A stretch of DNA of 64,000 nucleotides, from assembly GCA_902762615.1 (NCBI GenBank), contig CACWOX010000008.1, forward strand, positions 1 through 64,000. Direction: 5' to 3'. The translations under genes were made by a program, and so were the position numbers. Origin of the DNA: an uncultured Ruminococcus sp. Its GTDB lineage: Bacteria > Bacillota > Clostridia > Oscillospirales > Acutalibacteraceae. Positions 14,782 to 24,448 of this stretch are shown piece by piece; positions within the stretch are counted from its first letter, which is position 1, and the number at the start of each line of letters is the position of its first letter. The notes below the pieces were generated by a model. It had not been told where the DNA came from. It was given only the letters and a program-made list of their open reading frames with translations, and ran no database searches.

Positions 14782-16947
14782 TTATCCTGTTATTGAATCG
14801 CCTGTATCCTCCCATGTAACAATGCCGCTGTCGCTTATCACAGCGTACCCGGCGGTCTTGGCTGAGAAGAAATATTCGTCGAATACGTCTCTTGCCACCT
14901 GTGCCATGACCTTTCCGTGACCGCACTTTTCGCCGATGACCGCAACGGCAATCTCGGGATCGTCATATGGCGCAAACGCGATAAACACGGCGTTCGGAGA
15001 CTCAGTCTTTTCCTCGCCGCGAGAGGATTTGTTGGTATCGGCAGTACCCGTCTTGCCGCCTATCTTGAGCTGGTAATTCTCAAAGGTGTCTGACGCGGTA
15101 CCGTCCTCGGTAACGCTCCTCATGCCCTCCTTAACAATATCCATCATGGTATCGGAGGCTTCCATTTTGGTAATGACGGTCTTGTTGATCTCCGCGTCCT
15201 CGCGGACGGTCTGGTTCATGTCGTAGGATTTTATGGTCTTGATGAGGGTGGCTGAATACCGCGTTCCGCCGTTTGCGAGTGTGGACATATAGGCGCATAT
15301 CTGCATTGGCGTGAATCGGTTGTCGCTCTGTCCGATGGCCGCCTGCAGCGTATCACCGGTGAACCAGTTCATGTTGCGGCTGGAGCGTTCCTCACGTCCG
15401 GCAAGAATTCCAATGGATTCGCCCAGACCGACTCCGGTCTTGGAACCGAGACCCAGCTGCTTGCAATAATAATTCATTCTGTCTATACCTACACGCTGAG
15501 ATATGGTATAGAAGAATATGTTGCAGGAAACCGAGATAGCCTGTGTGACGTTGACGCTGTGATGCACGCCGTCGCAAATAAACATCTTGTTACCGGCTTC
15601 CTCAAGTATCATATATCCGTTGCAGGTTACTTTCTCATTGCGGTCTATGCCGTGTTTCTGGGGTTCATCCTTGCCGCTCGCCTTGTAGTTTTCGTACTCC
15701 TGAAGCGCCGCCAGCGCCATTGCCGGCTTGAAGGTGGAGCCTGGAGCGTAGCCGCCGCTAAACGCACGGTTGAAAAGAGGATTGTCGGGATTCTTGCTCA
15801 GGTCGTCGTAATCCTGAAGATATGTGCTCAGATTGAAGGAAGGATATGTGGCAGCCGCCAGCACCTCGAAGGTCTTGACCTTCATGACAACGGCGGCGGA
15901 AGCGTTTGCGTCGGCGCCGCTGCCCTCGATGCCTGCCGCTCGCTGGGCGAGCACTATGTTTTCAATTGACTGCTGCGTCGCCTTTTGCAGATCCGCATCT
16001 ATAGTGAGCACCACGGTATTGCCCGCCTTGGGTTCACGGGTGTATTCGGTGTAGATGACATTGCCGTTGCTGTCGTGACGCACCTTTTTGATGCCGTTCT
16101 GTCCGCGAAGGGTATCTTCGTATTCCTTTTCCACGCCGAATTTACCCACAACGTCGTTATAGCCGTAGCCCTTCTTGCGCAGGGTTTCAAATTCCTCGGC
16201 GTAGATCTTACCTGTAATGCCTATCAGGTGCGGCGCAATCGTGCCGTCGGCATATTCCCTGATCGGCACAATCTCCACATTCACGCCGCGGAAGAAGTTG
16301 GAATTTTCGCTGATAATCTGCATGGTATCCTGCGAAATATCGCCTGCAAATGTAAAGGGATTCGATGAGTTGAAGCCCATCAGTTCCATCTCCAAGCGCA
16401 CGCCCATGATGATTCGGGCAACGTCCGGAGCAAGCCCTTCGGTCTCGTAGCGATCAGCCATTTCGTCAAAGCAGTTCTGCGCGGTGGCATAGGTCTGCAA
16501 TTCCAGCATGGTCTCCATCTTGCGTATGGCAGAGGCGCTGTTTTCCGCAAAGGACACATTGCCCATTTTGTCCACTATCAGAGGACACGTATCTTCCCAT
16601 TTTTGAGTTCCGTCCTCGTTTCTGCCTTCCTTTTCGTCGATAATTCTGGTCAGTCGGTAGATGATTTCGTTTCGCTGAGGGTTTTCCAGCTTGTTGAATT
16701 CCGACGCCTGAAAAATGATCGCATAACCCATGCGGTTTGATGCGATGGTTCTGCCGTAGCGGTCGAGAATTTCGCCCCTCGCCGCCGTGACCTTTATGCT
16801 CGAGGCGGTATAGGACAGCGCCGAATCCGCGTAGACGTCGTAGTTTAATATCTGAAAGTCCGCCAGCTTCAATATGTAAGCGCCGAGTATGGTCAGCACT
16901 ATGATTACCAGCATTACGCAGCGTTTATAAATAAGTTTTGCATCCAA
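14782..16947 (-). CDS. mrdA: penicillin-binding protein 2 (elongation-specific D,D-transpeptidase)
   Basis: A 721-residue class B PBP that cross-links peptidoglycan for the elongasome. One membrane helix spans about 10-30. The pedestal/dimerisation domain (40-300) contains ARGEILDRYGRTIASN. The transpeptidase domain has the catalytic STFK (S404, K407), SCN (474-476) and KTG (632-634). All three motifs are intact. The fifth gene of the mreB-mreC-mreD-DUF4299-mrdA run, it is separated from the DUF4299-like gene by 73 bases. RodA, its glycosyltransferase partner, is not encoded in the window. Confidence 0.93.
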   Translation of the reverse strand: MDAKLIYKRCVMLVIIVLTILGAYILKLADFQILNYDVYADSALSYTASSIKVTAARGEILDRYGRTIASNRMGYAIIFQASEFNKLENPQRNEIIYRLTRIIDEKEGRNEDGTQKWEDTCPLIVDKMGNVSFAENSASAIRKMETMLELQTYATAQNCFDEMADRYETEGLAPDVARIIMGVRLEMELMGFNSSNPFTFAGDISQDTMQIISENSNFFRGVNVEIVPIREYADGTIAPHLIGITGKIYAEEFETLRKKGYGYNDVVGKFGVEKEYEDTLRGQNGIKKVRHDSNGNVIYTEYTREPKAGNTVVLTIDADLQKATQQSIENIVLAQRAAGIEGSGADANASAAVVMKVKTFEVLAAATYPSFNLSTYLQDYDDLSKNPDNPLFNRAFSGGYAPGSTFKPAMALAALQEYENYKASGKDEPQKHGIDRNEKVTCNGYMILEEAGNKMFICDGVHHSVNVTQAISVSCNIFFYTISQRVGIDRMNYYCKQLGLGSKTGVGLGESIGILAGREERSSRNMNWFTGDTLQAAIGQSDNRFTPMQICAYMSTLANGGTRYSATLIKTIKSYDMNQTVREDAEINKTVITKMEASDTMMDIVKEGMRSVTEDGTASDTFENYQLKIGGKTGTADTNKSSRGEEKTESPNAVFIAFAPYDDPEIAVAVIGEKCGHGKVMAQVARDVFDEYFFSAKTAGYAVISDSGIVTWEDTGDSITG

Positions 16948-17020
16948 TCTATCGTCCCCCCGTATACGCTCACGTTGGCTTGATCAGTGATTTTTGATTG
17001 TATGATTTTAAACGATATAA

Positions 17021-17884
17021 TTACAGTTCTGCCTTAAACCTTGCGACAAGATCATCGACCTGGTTGTCGGTCAGTAGGACAACAACGTGATTGGCGTCGT
17101 AGTATTCGGCGTCAGGCACATTTTCGATCAGCTTGTCATAGGGAATGATCTTCATTTGCCCGTCTGATTTCCTGTCGTCGGAGTAGCCCAGCATGACATA
17201 CCAGCTGCCAACCTCAAACCGTCCGTTCATGCTCATCGGGATCTCCGGCACTGCCGGCACAATGGAGGGAACCTCCGCTCTGACCGCAAAGCAGCCAAAG
17301 GTGGAACCGTCATTCTTATCATAAAAACGAGGAACGGCATAATACCTGTCAGGCTGCTGCTTTTCGTTGAGCCACTTACTGAATTGATCTGTGTCGCTGC
17401 CGAAAAGGGCAATTTCCTTTTTGCCTATATAAAGCGGATGTATCGCGGCGAATACCGTGAGCTTCTGGGTTTCGCCCGAGGTGATCTGGTTGGCGACTAT
17501 TTGCAGAGAATAAGTATTCGCCTCTATATCGCGCTGAATGGCCTGCTCTATCTGGTGCAACGCGAATTTTTCACCCTCGCGGATAAATGTATCGACGCCT
17601 TGCAGCTTGCACACGCGAGCCACTATCATATAGCAAAGCTCGATGTCGTGGCGGCTGTTGAAATAATTCAGATGAATCTCGGTGGTCCTGCCGTCAAAAT
17701 GAATCTGAAAGCCACGTCCGATGTCCTCAGGTGAAAAAACGGAGGTGTAATCTCCCTCCTTGCCTTCGTCAAAACGACCGTATTCGTCATAAATGCCATA
17801 TGTAAGCTCTTCGGTAAGTGCTTCTTTGAGAGAGAGCTTTTTACCCGATAATCCCTTTGGTTTGATGCAAATATCAGCTGACAT
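17021..17884 (-). CDS. DUF4299-like protein
   Basis: A 287-residue soluble protein starting MSADICIKPKGLSGKKLSL, with LTYGIYDEYGRFDEGKEGDY and IGRGFQIHFDGRTTEIHLNY. This matches my recollection of the uncharacterised DUF4299 family, whose members are about this length. No signal peptide, membrane helix or nucleotide motif is visible. It stands between mreD and PBP2, inside an otherwise conserved cell-shape operon, with AAAGGAGAG before ATG 17884. That position suggests an accessory elongasome role or simple hitch-hiking. The family call needs a profile search. Confidence 0.6.
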   Translation of the reverse strand: MSADICIKPKGLSGKKLSLKEALTEELTYGIYDEYGRFDEGKEGDYTSVFSPEDIGRGFQIHFDGRTTEIHLNYFNSRHDIELCYMIVARVCKLQGVDTFIREGEKFALHQIEQAIQRDIEANTYSLQIVANQITSGETQKLTVFAAIHPLYIGKKEIALFGSDTDQFSKWLNEKQQPDRYYAVPRFYDKNDGSTFGCFAVRAEVPSIVPAVPEIPMSMNGRFEVGSWYVMLGYSDDRKSDGQMKIIPYDKLIENVPDAEYYDANHVVVLLTDNQVDDLVARFKAEL

Positions 17885-17914
17885 TTTCAGCTCTCCTTTC
17901 CGCCATTCAAAATA

Positions 17915-18427
17915 TCAATCGTCGTAAAGCCGCGTGGTTATCGCCCTGTTGAAGTAAAAGAACACCGGCATGGTCACAGTGGAATACACCGCACGCGGGA
18001 GCAGAATATTGGGTATAAAATACAGTATGTCGTGCGTTCCGGCGAGAAATATCCATTGCACAACCGAAGCCGTCACCGCAGCGGCAAATCCCAGCAGCAC
18101 TGAAGTAACGATATTGTTGCGCATGAGGTACATCACCAGCAGTCCGCAGCCGTAGCATATCGCCAGGTTCACAAGCCCGTAAAAGCCGAACGGTGCGGTG
18201 CTGCCTGCATCAATCAGCAATCCGGCAGCCATGCCGAACCACATGCCCACAATGTCTCCCTCAAAAAGCGCTATGCTCACGGCGCAAACAGTCAGCAGCA
18301 TGGGACTTTCTCCAAAAAACTGCGGTAGAAGAGACGGTGTGAACTGCACAATGTACACCAGAAAAAGCTCCACACCGTAAACTATGTATTTTTGGGTACT
18401 TCCGCTGAGTCGTATCATTGTATTCAA
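17915..18427 (-). CDS. mreD: rod shape-determining protein MreD
   Basis: A 170-residue integral membrane protein with five to six helices: YGVELFLVYIVQF; PMLLTVCAVSIALFEG; GMWFGMAAGLLID; GLVNLAICYGCGLLVMYL; and so on. The family-typical acidic turn near FEGDIVGMWFGMAAGLLIDAG is present. It links cytoplasmic MreB to MreC in the elongasome. TTG 18427 with GGGAGGT six bases upstream is chosen over ATG 18418, which would be too far from the site. The gene follows mreC after 38 bases. Confidence 0.85.
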   Translation of the reverse strand: MNTMIRLSGSTQKYIVYGVELFLVYIVQFTPSLLPQFFGESPMLLTVCAVSIALFEGDIVGMWFGMAAGLLIDAGSTAPFGFYGLVNLAICYGCGLLVMYLMRNNIVTSVLLGFAAAVTASVVQWIFLAGTHDILYFIPNILLPRAVYSTVTMPVFFYFNRAITTRLYDD

Positions 18428-18465
18428 TCACACCTCCCTGGGTCGATAATCCGTTGTTGAAAGAA

Positions 18466-19365
18466 TTAATCATTAGGCGTATCGGTTGTCTGATAGCCTT
18501 CGATGGAATCCTTGCGCACACTTCTCTGTCCTTCAAACTCCGTGATGATGAATACGTCGGTGCAGCCCTTGACGTCTGCCGTCGGTTCCACAACGGCGTA
18601 AAGCGAAATGTTTTCCGATTCGGCGCGGATCTCCTTTACCTCGCCGATAATCAGATTAGCCGGAAATACCGAGCCGAAGCCGGAGGTCACCACCAGATCG
18701 CCCACCGTCACTTCACAGTCGCGTGAAAGATAATTCAGGCGGGTATATCCACTTTTTGCGGCGGAAATCTCACCGAAGAGAGTGCCGCCGTCGCGTGTAT
18801 CCTTGTCCACAGCGCCCACCTCAAGCCCCGGGCTGAGAATGGTAGTTACCTTTGACGAAGTAACGCCGAGTCCCGAAATATAGCCCACCAGACCGTCGGC
18901 AGTGATGACCGGGTCATAAAGCTCCACTCCGTCCGCTGAGCCCTTGTCGAGGGTGAATCCGGCGTAATAATCATTTGCATCGCGCGAAATAACGGTGGAG
19001 GCAAGGAACTGATACATGTCGTTTTCTTCTTTCAGACCCAGCAGCTTGCGATACTGCTCGTTCTGCGCCTTGAGGTCGTTGTAATCCACCGTCTTGCGGT
19101 TCATCTCGCGCACCTTTTTCTTGAGCAGCTCGTTTTCGGCGCGAATCTGCTCTATGTCCTCAAAATTGCCCGAAAAAGAGCCGAAGCCCGCCGAGATCAT
19201 TGCACTGACCCTCTGAACAGGCTCGGTTATTATTCCGGCTATGGAAGATACAAAGTCGCCGTTTCCGCCTGTGCCGATGGAATACACCATCAGACAGACC
19301 ATTACCAGCACGGCTGTAAGGAATATCCGCAGGTTGGAATCCCTGAAATTGAATCTGTTGCGCAA
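18466..19365 (-). CDS. mreC: rod shape-determining protein MreC
   Basis: 299 residues: one membrane helix (about 12-27, IFLTAVLVMVCLMVYSIG), a coiled coil (about 66-100, EDIEQIRAENELLKKKVREM), then the beta-barrel extracellular domains. Those carry VISRDANDYYAGFTLDKG, ADGLVGYISGLGVTSSKV, TILSPGLEVGA and DLVVTSGFGSVFPANL. This is the standard MreC layout; it scaffolds PBP2 outside the membrane. The start is TTG 19365 behind GGGGGCAGGAG. It lies 68 bases after mreB; a 22-bp interspersed repeat fills part of that gap. Confidence 0.92.
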   Translation of the reverse strand: MRNRFNFRDSNLRIFLTAVLVMVCLMVYSIGTGGNGDFVSSIAGIITEPVQRVSAMISAGFGSFSGNFEDIEQIRAENELLKKKVREMNRKTVDYNDLKAQNEQYRKLLGLKEENDMYQFLASTVISRDANDYYAGFTLDKGSADGVELYDPVITADGLVGYISGLGVTSSKVTTILSPGLEVGAVDKDTRDGGTLFGEISAAKSGYTRLNYLSRDCEVTVGDLVVTSGFGSVFPANLIIGEVKEIRAESENISLYAVVEPTADVKGCTDVFIITEFEGQRSVRKDSIEGYQTTDTPND

Positions 19366-19412
19366 TGCTCCTGCCCCCTATCAATCAGCAATTGCCTATC
19401 ATTCTTAAAGTC

Positions 19413-19434
19413 AGCGAACGAACGTGAGCGTTCT
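19413..19434. repeat. interspersed 22-bp repeat, copy 1
   Basis: AGCGAACGAACGTGAGCGTTCT, containing the inverted pair GAACG/CGTTC. It lies directly after the mreB stop codon. A copy with one difference is at 63347-63368 and an 18-bp partial copy at 46975-46992; all three are intergenic. Confidence 0.7.
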
Positions 19435-20441
19435 CAGCTTCTTATGCGCCAATATGAATTCTCGCTTATGTCGAGCATTCTTCCGGTGCCTTCCGCAACG
19501 CAGTCGAGCGGATGCTCCGCGACGTTGACCGGCATTCCGGTCTCCTGCGAAAGCAGCTTGTCCAGACCGCGCAGCAAAGCTCCCCCTCCGGTGAGCATAA
19601 TGCCGTGATCCAAAATGTCAGCCGACAATTCCGGCGGAGTCTCTCCGAGCGTCTGCTTGACCGCCTCCACAATGTCGGCAAGCGGCTCGGCAAGCGCTTC
19701 ACGCACCTCCGCGCCGGAAATAACGACGTTCTTCGGCAGACCGTCCACAAGGTTTCTGCCCTTGATGGCAACCGGCTTCTCGCCGTGATAAGGAAATGCC
19801 GAACCGGCGCTTATTTTGAGATCCTCGGCAGAACGTTCGCCGATCAGCAGATTATATTTGCGCTTGACATAGGAGAGAATCGCCGCGTCGAAAGCGTCGC
19901 CCGCCTTGCGCACCGATCTTGAAATGACTATGTCACCCAGCGAAATCACCGCGATATCCGTGGTACCGCCGCCTATATCTATGACCATGCTTCCGGCAGC
20001 CTCAGCCACGGGAAGTCCGGCGCCGAGAGCCGCAGCCATTGGCTCCTCGATAAGATCGACCACGCCGCCGCCCGCCTGTCTTGCGGCATTTTCAACCGCG
20101 CGGCGTTCCACCTCAGTAACGCCCGAAGGGATGCAGATGATCACCCGGGGACGTGAAAACAGATTGGACTGCACCGCGTTGCGAATGAAGTGCTTGAGCA
20201 TTTCGGCTGTTATGCTGAAATCGGCAATAACGCCGTCCGTCAGAGGGCGCAGAGCCACGATCGAGCCGGGTGTGCGTCCTATCATCTCACGCGCAAGATT
20301 GCCCACTGCAAGCACCTCGTCGGTGCGTATATCCACGGCAACCACCGAAGGCTCGCGTATCACTATGCCCTTGCCCTTGACGTAAACAAGTGTATTGACC
20401 GTACCGAGGTCGATTCCTATATCCTTTGAAAAAAACGCCAT
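19434..20441 (-). CDS. mreB: rod shape-determining protein MreB (actin homologue)
   Basis: The 335-residue protein has all actin-fold nucleotide motifs: DIGIDLGTVNTLVYVKGKG (phosphate 1), SMVIDIGGGTTDIAVISLG (phosphate 2), GIMLTGGGALLRGLD (adenosine) and EEPMAAALGAGLPV (connect). It forms membrane-bound filaments that steer lateral wall synthesis with MreC, MreD and PBP2 encoded downstream. AAGGAAG precedes ATG 20441. The upstream transglutaminase-like gene ends 49 bases away and no promoter is obvious between them, so transcription may come from further upstream. Confidence 0.96.
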   Translation of the reverse strand: MAFFSKDIGIDLGTVNTLVYVKGKGIVIREPSVVAVDIRTDEVLAVGNLAREMIGRTPGSIVALRPLTDGVIADFSITAEMLKHFIRNAVQSNLFSRPRVIICIPSGVTEVERRAVENAARQAGGGVVDLIEEPMAAALGAGLPVAEAAGSMVIDIGGGTTDIAVISLGDIVISRSVRKAGDAFDAAILSYVKRKYNLLIGERSAEDLKISAGSAFPYHGEKPVAIKGRNLVDGLPKNVVISGAEVREALAEPLADIVEAVKQTLGETPPELSADILDHGIMLTGGGALLRGLDKLLSQETGMPVNVAEHPLDCVAEGTGRMLDISENSYWRIRS

Positions 20442-20490
20442 TTTTATAAACGCTTCCTTTTTGCTGTCAATGTAAAATCATGCATTTGCT

Positions 20491-21873
20491 TTACGCATAG
20501 ATAAGACGGACGGCGTAGAGATTTTTCCAGATGTCGTCCTCACCTGCCGACATTCGCACCAGACTGCAGTTTTTGATCTTTGGCGTACTGCCGGATTTGT
20601 TTGCCGCCGAAAGGCTGCGTCCGAGAGCGGAATATTTGGTGCCGCTGTTTTTGGACATCCATGTTTCGGCTGCCTCGCTGTTGATCGAGTCGTCGAATAT
20701 AATATAGATAAGCTCTTTTCGCTCTTTTGCGGTGGAAATAAATTTCTGAGTGATCACATCCACTGCCGCGTCGTCTAATGCGCTGAGATGAAGAGCATAC
20801 ATTTCGTAATAATTATCCTTGGTTGCTGTGCATTTTTCGAGATCGAAGTTGTAAAGCTCGGTGGTCACATACACCTCGTCATCGGTGTATTCGCACTGCA
20901 TCTCGCTGTAATCCGCACCCGTCTTGTGATTGATGGCAAGACGCTCGTCGGTTATGTTGAAGTAATTGTAACGGCTGTACAATATGTCGCTGTCGGTGGA
21001 GGAATCGTCCCATGTCACATCCAAATTGTACCAGTCTCCGTCAATTCTGACCTGATTCCACATATGTCCCGCATTTTTTGACATGCCGACAGCCGTGCGG
21101 CATTCGATGCCCACTAAATTGAGCAGCATCTTCATCGCCCCCGCATATCCGGTGCAGACTGCCTTTTTCCGGACCAGAGCGCCGTAGACATTAAATGCGT
21201 CGTGAGATGAATCGTCCGCCTCGGCTGCTTCAAAATCGTATGCGACAGTGTCCACCACCGCGTCGTGAATGATCGTCTCTCTCGCAAGCTCGGTTGCTTC
21301 GTCGGGAATGCGTGACAGTATGGGAATAATCGCGCTGTTGAGCTCGTCGAACATCGAATGAATCTCTGTGGCGGAATATTTGGAATACAGCACCAGATAA
21401 TTGCCGTCGTGGAAGTTGTTTTTGACGGTGTAGCTTCCCATCACCCAGAATGCCTCGGGATGATCGGCAAGCACGGCTTCCTTGACTATGTAGATCTGGT
21501 CGAATTCCAGCGAGGATTTAAGCCGGATGTATTTCAGCTCGAAGCAGCCGTTTTCCGCCCGTTCGGAAGATATTTGATAGATGGCGTTTTCTATATCCTT
21601 ATAGGCGTCCTTCATAGTCTCGTCTTTAAGCGAGGCAAAAGCGGATTTGCTGCCTATCGGCTTGAATCCCTCCCGAACAGGAAGTGTCAGCGTCAGCGCC
21701 GTGCAATTCTGGTCGTTCAAGCCGAAGAGGTCGCATTTTAACGCGTTCATGATCTCACCGAAGCCACTGCCCGATGAGATTGCCTCGGAGGTTGCGCAGC
21801 CCGTGAGGGTAAGCGCTGCGAAAAGACACACCGCGACGGCAAATATTCTGATGATTTTTTTTCGACCGTCCAT
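20491..21873 (-). CDS. lipoprotein with transglutaminase-like domain
   Basis: 460 residues. A lipoprotein signal ends LTLTGC (Cys26). A transglutaminase-like core lies at about 200-300: KKAVCTGYAG (C240), NAGHMWNQV (H270) and WYNLDVTWDD (D285), a complete Cys-His-Asp triad. The N-terminal 170 residues resemble the alpha/beta region often found before such domains. The C-terminal 130 residues have no recognisable motif. It would act on proteins or peptides at the outer membrane face; whether as protease or transamidase is unknown. Its place directly before mreB suggests a wall-related role. Confidence 0.82.
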   Translation of the reverse strand: MDGRKKIIRIFAVAVCLFAALTLTGCATSEAISSGSGFGEIMNALKCDLFGLNDQNCTALTLTLPVREGFKPIGSKSAFASLKDETMKDAYKDIENAIYQISSERAENGCFELKYIRLKSSLEFDQIYIVKEAVLADHPEAFWVMGSYTVKNNFHDGNYLVLYSKYSATEIHSMFDELNSAIIPILSRIPDEATELARETIIHDAVVDTVAYDFEAAEADDSSHDAFNVYGALVRKKAVCTGYAGAMKMLLNLVGIECRTAVGMSKNAGHMWNQVRIDGDWYNLDVTWDDSSTDSDILYSRYNYFNITDERLAINHKTGADYSEMQCEYTDDEVYVTTELYNFDLEKCTATKDNYYEMYALHLSALDDAAVDVITQKFISTAKERKELIYIIFDDSINSEAAETWMSKNSGTKYSALGRSLSAANKSGSTPKIKNCSLVRMSAGEDDIWKNLYAVRLIYA

Positions 21874-21944
21874 GAATTTACCCCCCGATTATTGAGTGTG
21901 AAGTTTGAAATGTGAAGTGTGAAGCTGTGCTATGTATTGCCGCG

Positions 21945-24095
21945 TTACTGCACTCCTTTGAAATACATGCCGGACGTTATGTTTTTTTCTCTTGAAAGTG
22001 TGCCTTGAATGTAGCCGCCGATCATTGCGGCACATTCCTCCCGGCTCTCGGTGGTGAAGGTCATTGTCACCCAGTCAAGCGACAGCTCGTCGCAGGATTT
22101 TCCAGCTACATTCTCCGTTACGCTCATCATCACAGGATTGAATATCTCCGAGCAGCCCATTCTGCACAGCACAGGCAATTCGCGTCCGGTGCGGTCGGTA
22201 ACGGAGCATCTTTTACCGTCCGCCATTTGTTTCGATAATCCGCGGCAGCCCATTGGCGAAAGCGCCGCAGGACAGTTGCGGGTGATCATCATGGGGATAT
22301 TTCCTCTTATGATCATGCCTCTGGGCTGTGATGAGCCGAGAGCGGCTATCTGCCCGAGCGTCAGTTCAAGGCTCAGTTCATTGTCAGCCATTCCCATGCC
22401 GGCATACCCGTCGAGCGAACGGCTGTTGAATACATTCAGCCCGAAGCCGCCGTGAATGGTCATTCCGATATTTTTCATTATCGGCAAAAGCCCGATGTTG
22501 TGTATCATTATATCATCAATACCATGCTTTTGGGCTTGCACGGCGAGCTTCTCTATCTGTTTTTCCACGCCGAAAAGTCCTCTCGGAGCCTCCACGGCAG
22601 GAATGATTTTCATATGGCGCAGCCTGTCGGCAGCGTCGGCAAGAGCCTGTTCGCCCATTTCCAGCGGAATGTAAGCCATGATCACACCCTCAAGGCTGTC
22701 GGGTATCTGTCCGGCATGGCGGAAAATAACCCGCAGCGGCGGCTTACCGTCTGCAAATACGCGGCGTTCCGATGGGCTGGCATTCTCCGCGGTGTCATCG
22801 AAGCAGATTGCCTTTGGTTCCCGCCTTAGCGAATCCAGCTTCCCCAGCGCCTCGCGCTTCATTGCGGAAAGAGCGGAGGACGGCAGCGTAAGCCCCTGGG
22901 CGACCTCGGATGTAAAACCGGCGAGAAAGTAGGGCGTGCCGCCTGTTTTGCCCAGAACGCGTGCCGCGTATTCCTCGCTGAAAGGCGTCTTGGCGGCGTG
23001 CTGCGGCTTGTCGCCCGTGACGGCTGCCAAGTGTCCTTCGCCGTCGCTCACCTCAAGCAGGGCGGAAGAATCGACGTCCGCCGCGGTGAGCTTCATTTCA
23101 AGGGGAATGCGCTGATATTCATTTTTGTAAAGCGGATGAATCGAGCCAAGCAGCGAAGAGGAGGCCGAAACAACGTCCTCCTTTGTCCGCGTGCCGAACA
23201 TGCCGCGACCGCGTTTGCCGGTAAAATATCCGTCGGTAAAGCCGGAGCGTGAGAATACCGCCGTGAGCTTTTGGGCTAAATCGGCTGGCACTTCGCCCTC
23301 GTCACGCATCATGCGGCAGGCGGTCACCGCGGCTGCCACGTATTCGGGGCGCTTCATGCGACCCTCTATCTTGATGGAGCGTACCCCCATAGCCTCAAGC
23401 GCAGGAATGTGCTCTATGTGCGACATATCCTTGAGGCTCATGCAGCCGTCAAAGCCGCTTTTGTCGCCCGTCACGCGGAACGGCAGACGGCACGGCTGCG
23501 CACAGAGTCCGCGGTTGCCGCTTCTGCCTCCCAGCACGGCGCTGAAAAGGCACTGACCCGAGACGCACATGCAAAGCGCTCCATGAATGAAAACCTCTGT
23601 TTCTATGGGGGAAACCGCCGTAATTTCGGATATTTCCTTACCGCTGAGTTCTCTTGAAAGCACGGCGCGCTTAAAGCCCATTTCGGCTGCGGCGATGGCA
23701 CCGCCCGCAGTATGCAGCGACATCTGCGTGGAGGCGTGCATCACAAGATCGGGTGCGGCAGCGTGTATGTACCGTGCAAGACCGGCGTCCTGCACTATCA
23801 CCGCATCCACGCCAATGGCGCATGCCTCGGAAATAAGCTCCTTTGCCGATGACCATTCGTCGTCCCGCACAAGGATGTTCGCGGTGAGATGTACCTCGAC
23901 GCCCGAAGCGTGGCAGTATCCCACCGCTTCACGCAGTCGGGAAAAATCGGAAAAATTCTCGGCATTGCGCCGTGCATTCAGCCCTCCGGCACCGAGATAG
24001 ACCGCATCGGCTCCCGAACGCACAGCGGCGACAAGCTGCTCCTGCGAACCGGCAGGAGCAAGTATTTCAATTTTGTCCTTTGCGAAGGAACTCAT
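21945..24095 (-). CDS. U32 family peptidase-like protein (long form, RlhA/TrhP family)
   Basis: 716 residues. The N-terminal half is the U32 barrel: IEILAPAGSQEQLVAAVRSGADAVY, then the signature EVFIHGALCMCVSGQC (167-182) and a further Cys pair GLCAQPC (198, 202). The C-terminal half corresponds to the DUF3656-containing extension of the long form. Relatives make 5-hydroxycytidine in 23S rRNA (RlhA) or prephenate-dependent 5-hydroxyuridine in tRNA (TrhP); the long form is closer to RlhA. Old annotations as collagenase are misleading. It overlaps the zapA stop by ATGA. Confidence 0.85.
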   Translation of the reverse strand: MSSFAKDKIEILAPAGSQEQLVAAVRSGADAVYLGAGGLNARRNAENFSDFSRLREAVGYCHASGVEVHLTANILVRDDEWSSAKELISEACAIGVDAVIVQDAGLARYIHAAAPDLVMHASTQMSLHTAGGAIAAAEMGFKRAVLSRELSGKEISEITAVSPIETEVFIHGALCMCVSGQCLFSAVLGGRSGNRGLCAQPCRLPFRVTGDKSGFDGCMSLKDMSHIEHIPALEAMGVRSIKIEGRMKRPEYVAAAVTACRMMRDEGEVPADLAQKLTAVFSRSGFTDGYFTGKRGRGMFGTRTKEDVVSASSSLLGSIHPLYKNEYQRIPLEMKLTAADVDSSALLEVSDGEGHLAAVTGDKPQHAAKTPFSEEYAARVLGKTGGTPYFLAGFTSEVAQGLTLPSSALSAMKREALGKLDSLRREPKAICFDDTAENASPSERRVFADGKPPLRVIFRHAGQIPDSLEGVIMAYIPLEMGEQALADAADRLRHMKIIPAVEAPRGLFGVEKQIEKLAVQAQKHGIDDIMIHNIGLLPIMKNIGMTIHGGFGLNVFNSRSLDGYAGMGMADNELSLELTLGQIAALGSSQPRGMIIRGNIPMMITRNCPAALSPMGCRGLSKQMADGKRCSVTDRTGRELPVLCRMGCSEIFNPVMMSVTENVAGKSCDELSLDWVTMTFTTESREECAAMIGGYIQGTLSREKNITSGMYFKGVQ

Positions 24096-24448
24096 CTGTC
24101 GTCAAGCTCGGAAAGGCGCAGACGAACGCCCTGAAGCTCACGTCTAAGCCGCTCGATCTCGCGCTTGGCTTCCTCGGCTTCGAGGCGGGAACGCTCGCTG
24201 TCTTCGATATAAGCCTTGATCTGCGAACGAAGGCTGTCGGCAGCTGCGTTTGCCTTCTTGCATTCGTCGGCATAGCTGAGCGCGCAGAGCACTGCCGCCA
24301 TGGTGGTGGAAACCCTGTCGCTGCCTGCCATCATCTTGTTCATTCTCGCGTCTACGTCGTCGCCAATGGCTCTGATGTAGCTCTCGTCATCTTCGGATGC
24401 AATGTAGTAATCTGTTCCGCATACATTGAGACGTACCTTATTTTTCAT
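24092..24448 (-). CDS. zapA: cell division protein ZapA
   Basis: The 118-residue protein begins with a beta-hairpin head, KVRLNVCGTDYYIASEDDESYIRAIGDDVDARM, and continues as a long coiled coil (ADSLRSQIKAYIEDSERSR and the following Leu/Arg/Glu heptads). That is the ZapA form, a dimer/tetramer that bundles FtsZ at the division ring. ATG 24448 follows AAAGGAG. It heads a minus-strand run into the U32 gene, the transglutaminase-like lipoprotein and mreB, so division and elongation genes are neighbours here. Confidence 0.88.
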   Translation of the reverse strand: MKNKVRLNVCGTDYYIASEDDESYIRAIGDDVDARMNKMMAGSDRVSTTMAAVLCALSYADECKKANAAADSLRSQIKAYIEDSERSRLEAEEAKREIERLRRELQGVRLRLSELDDR

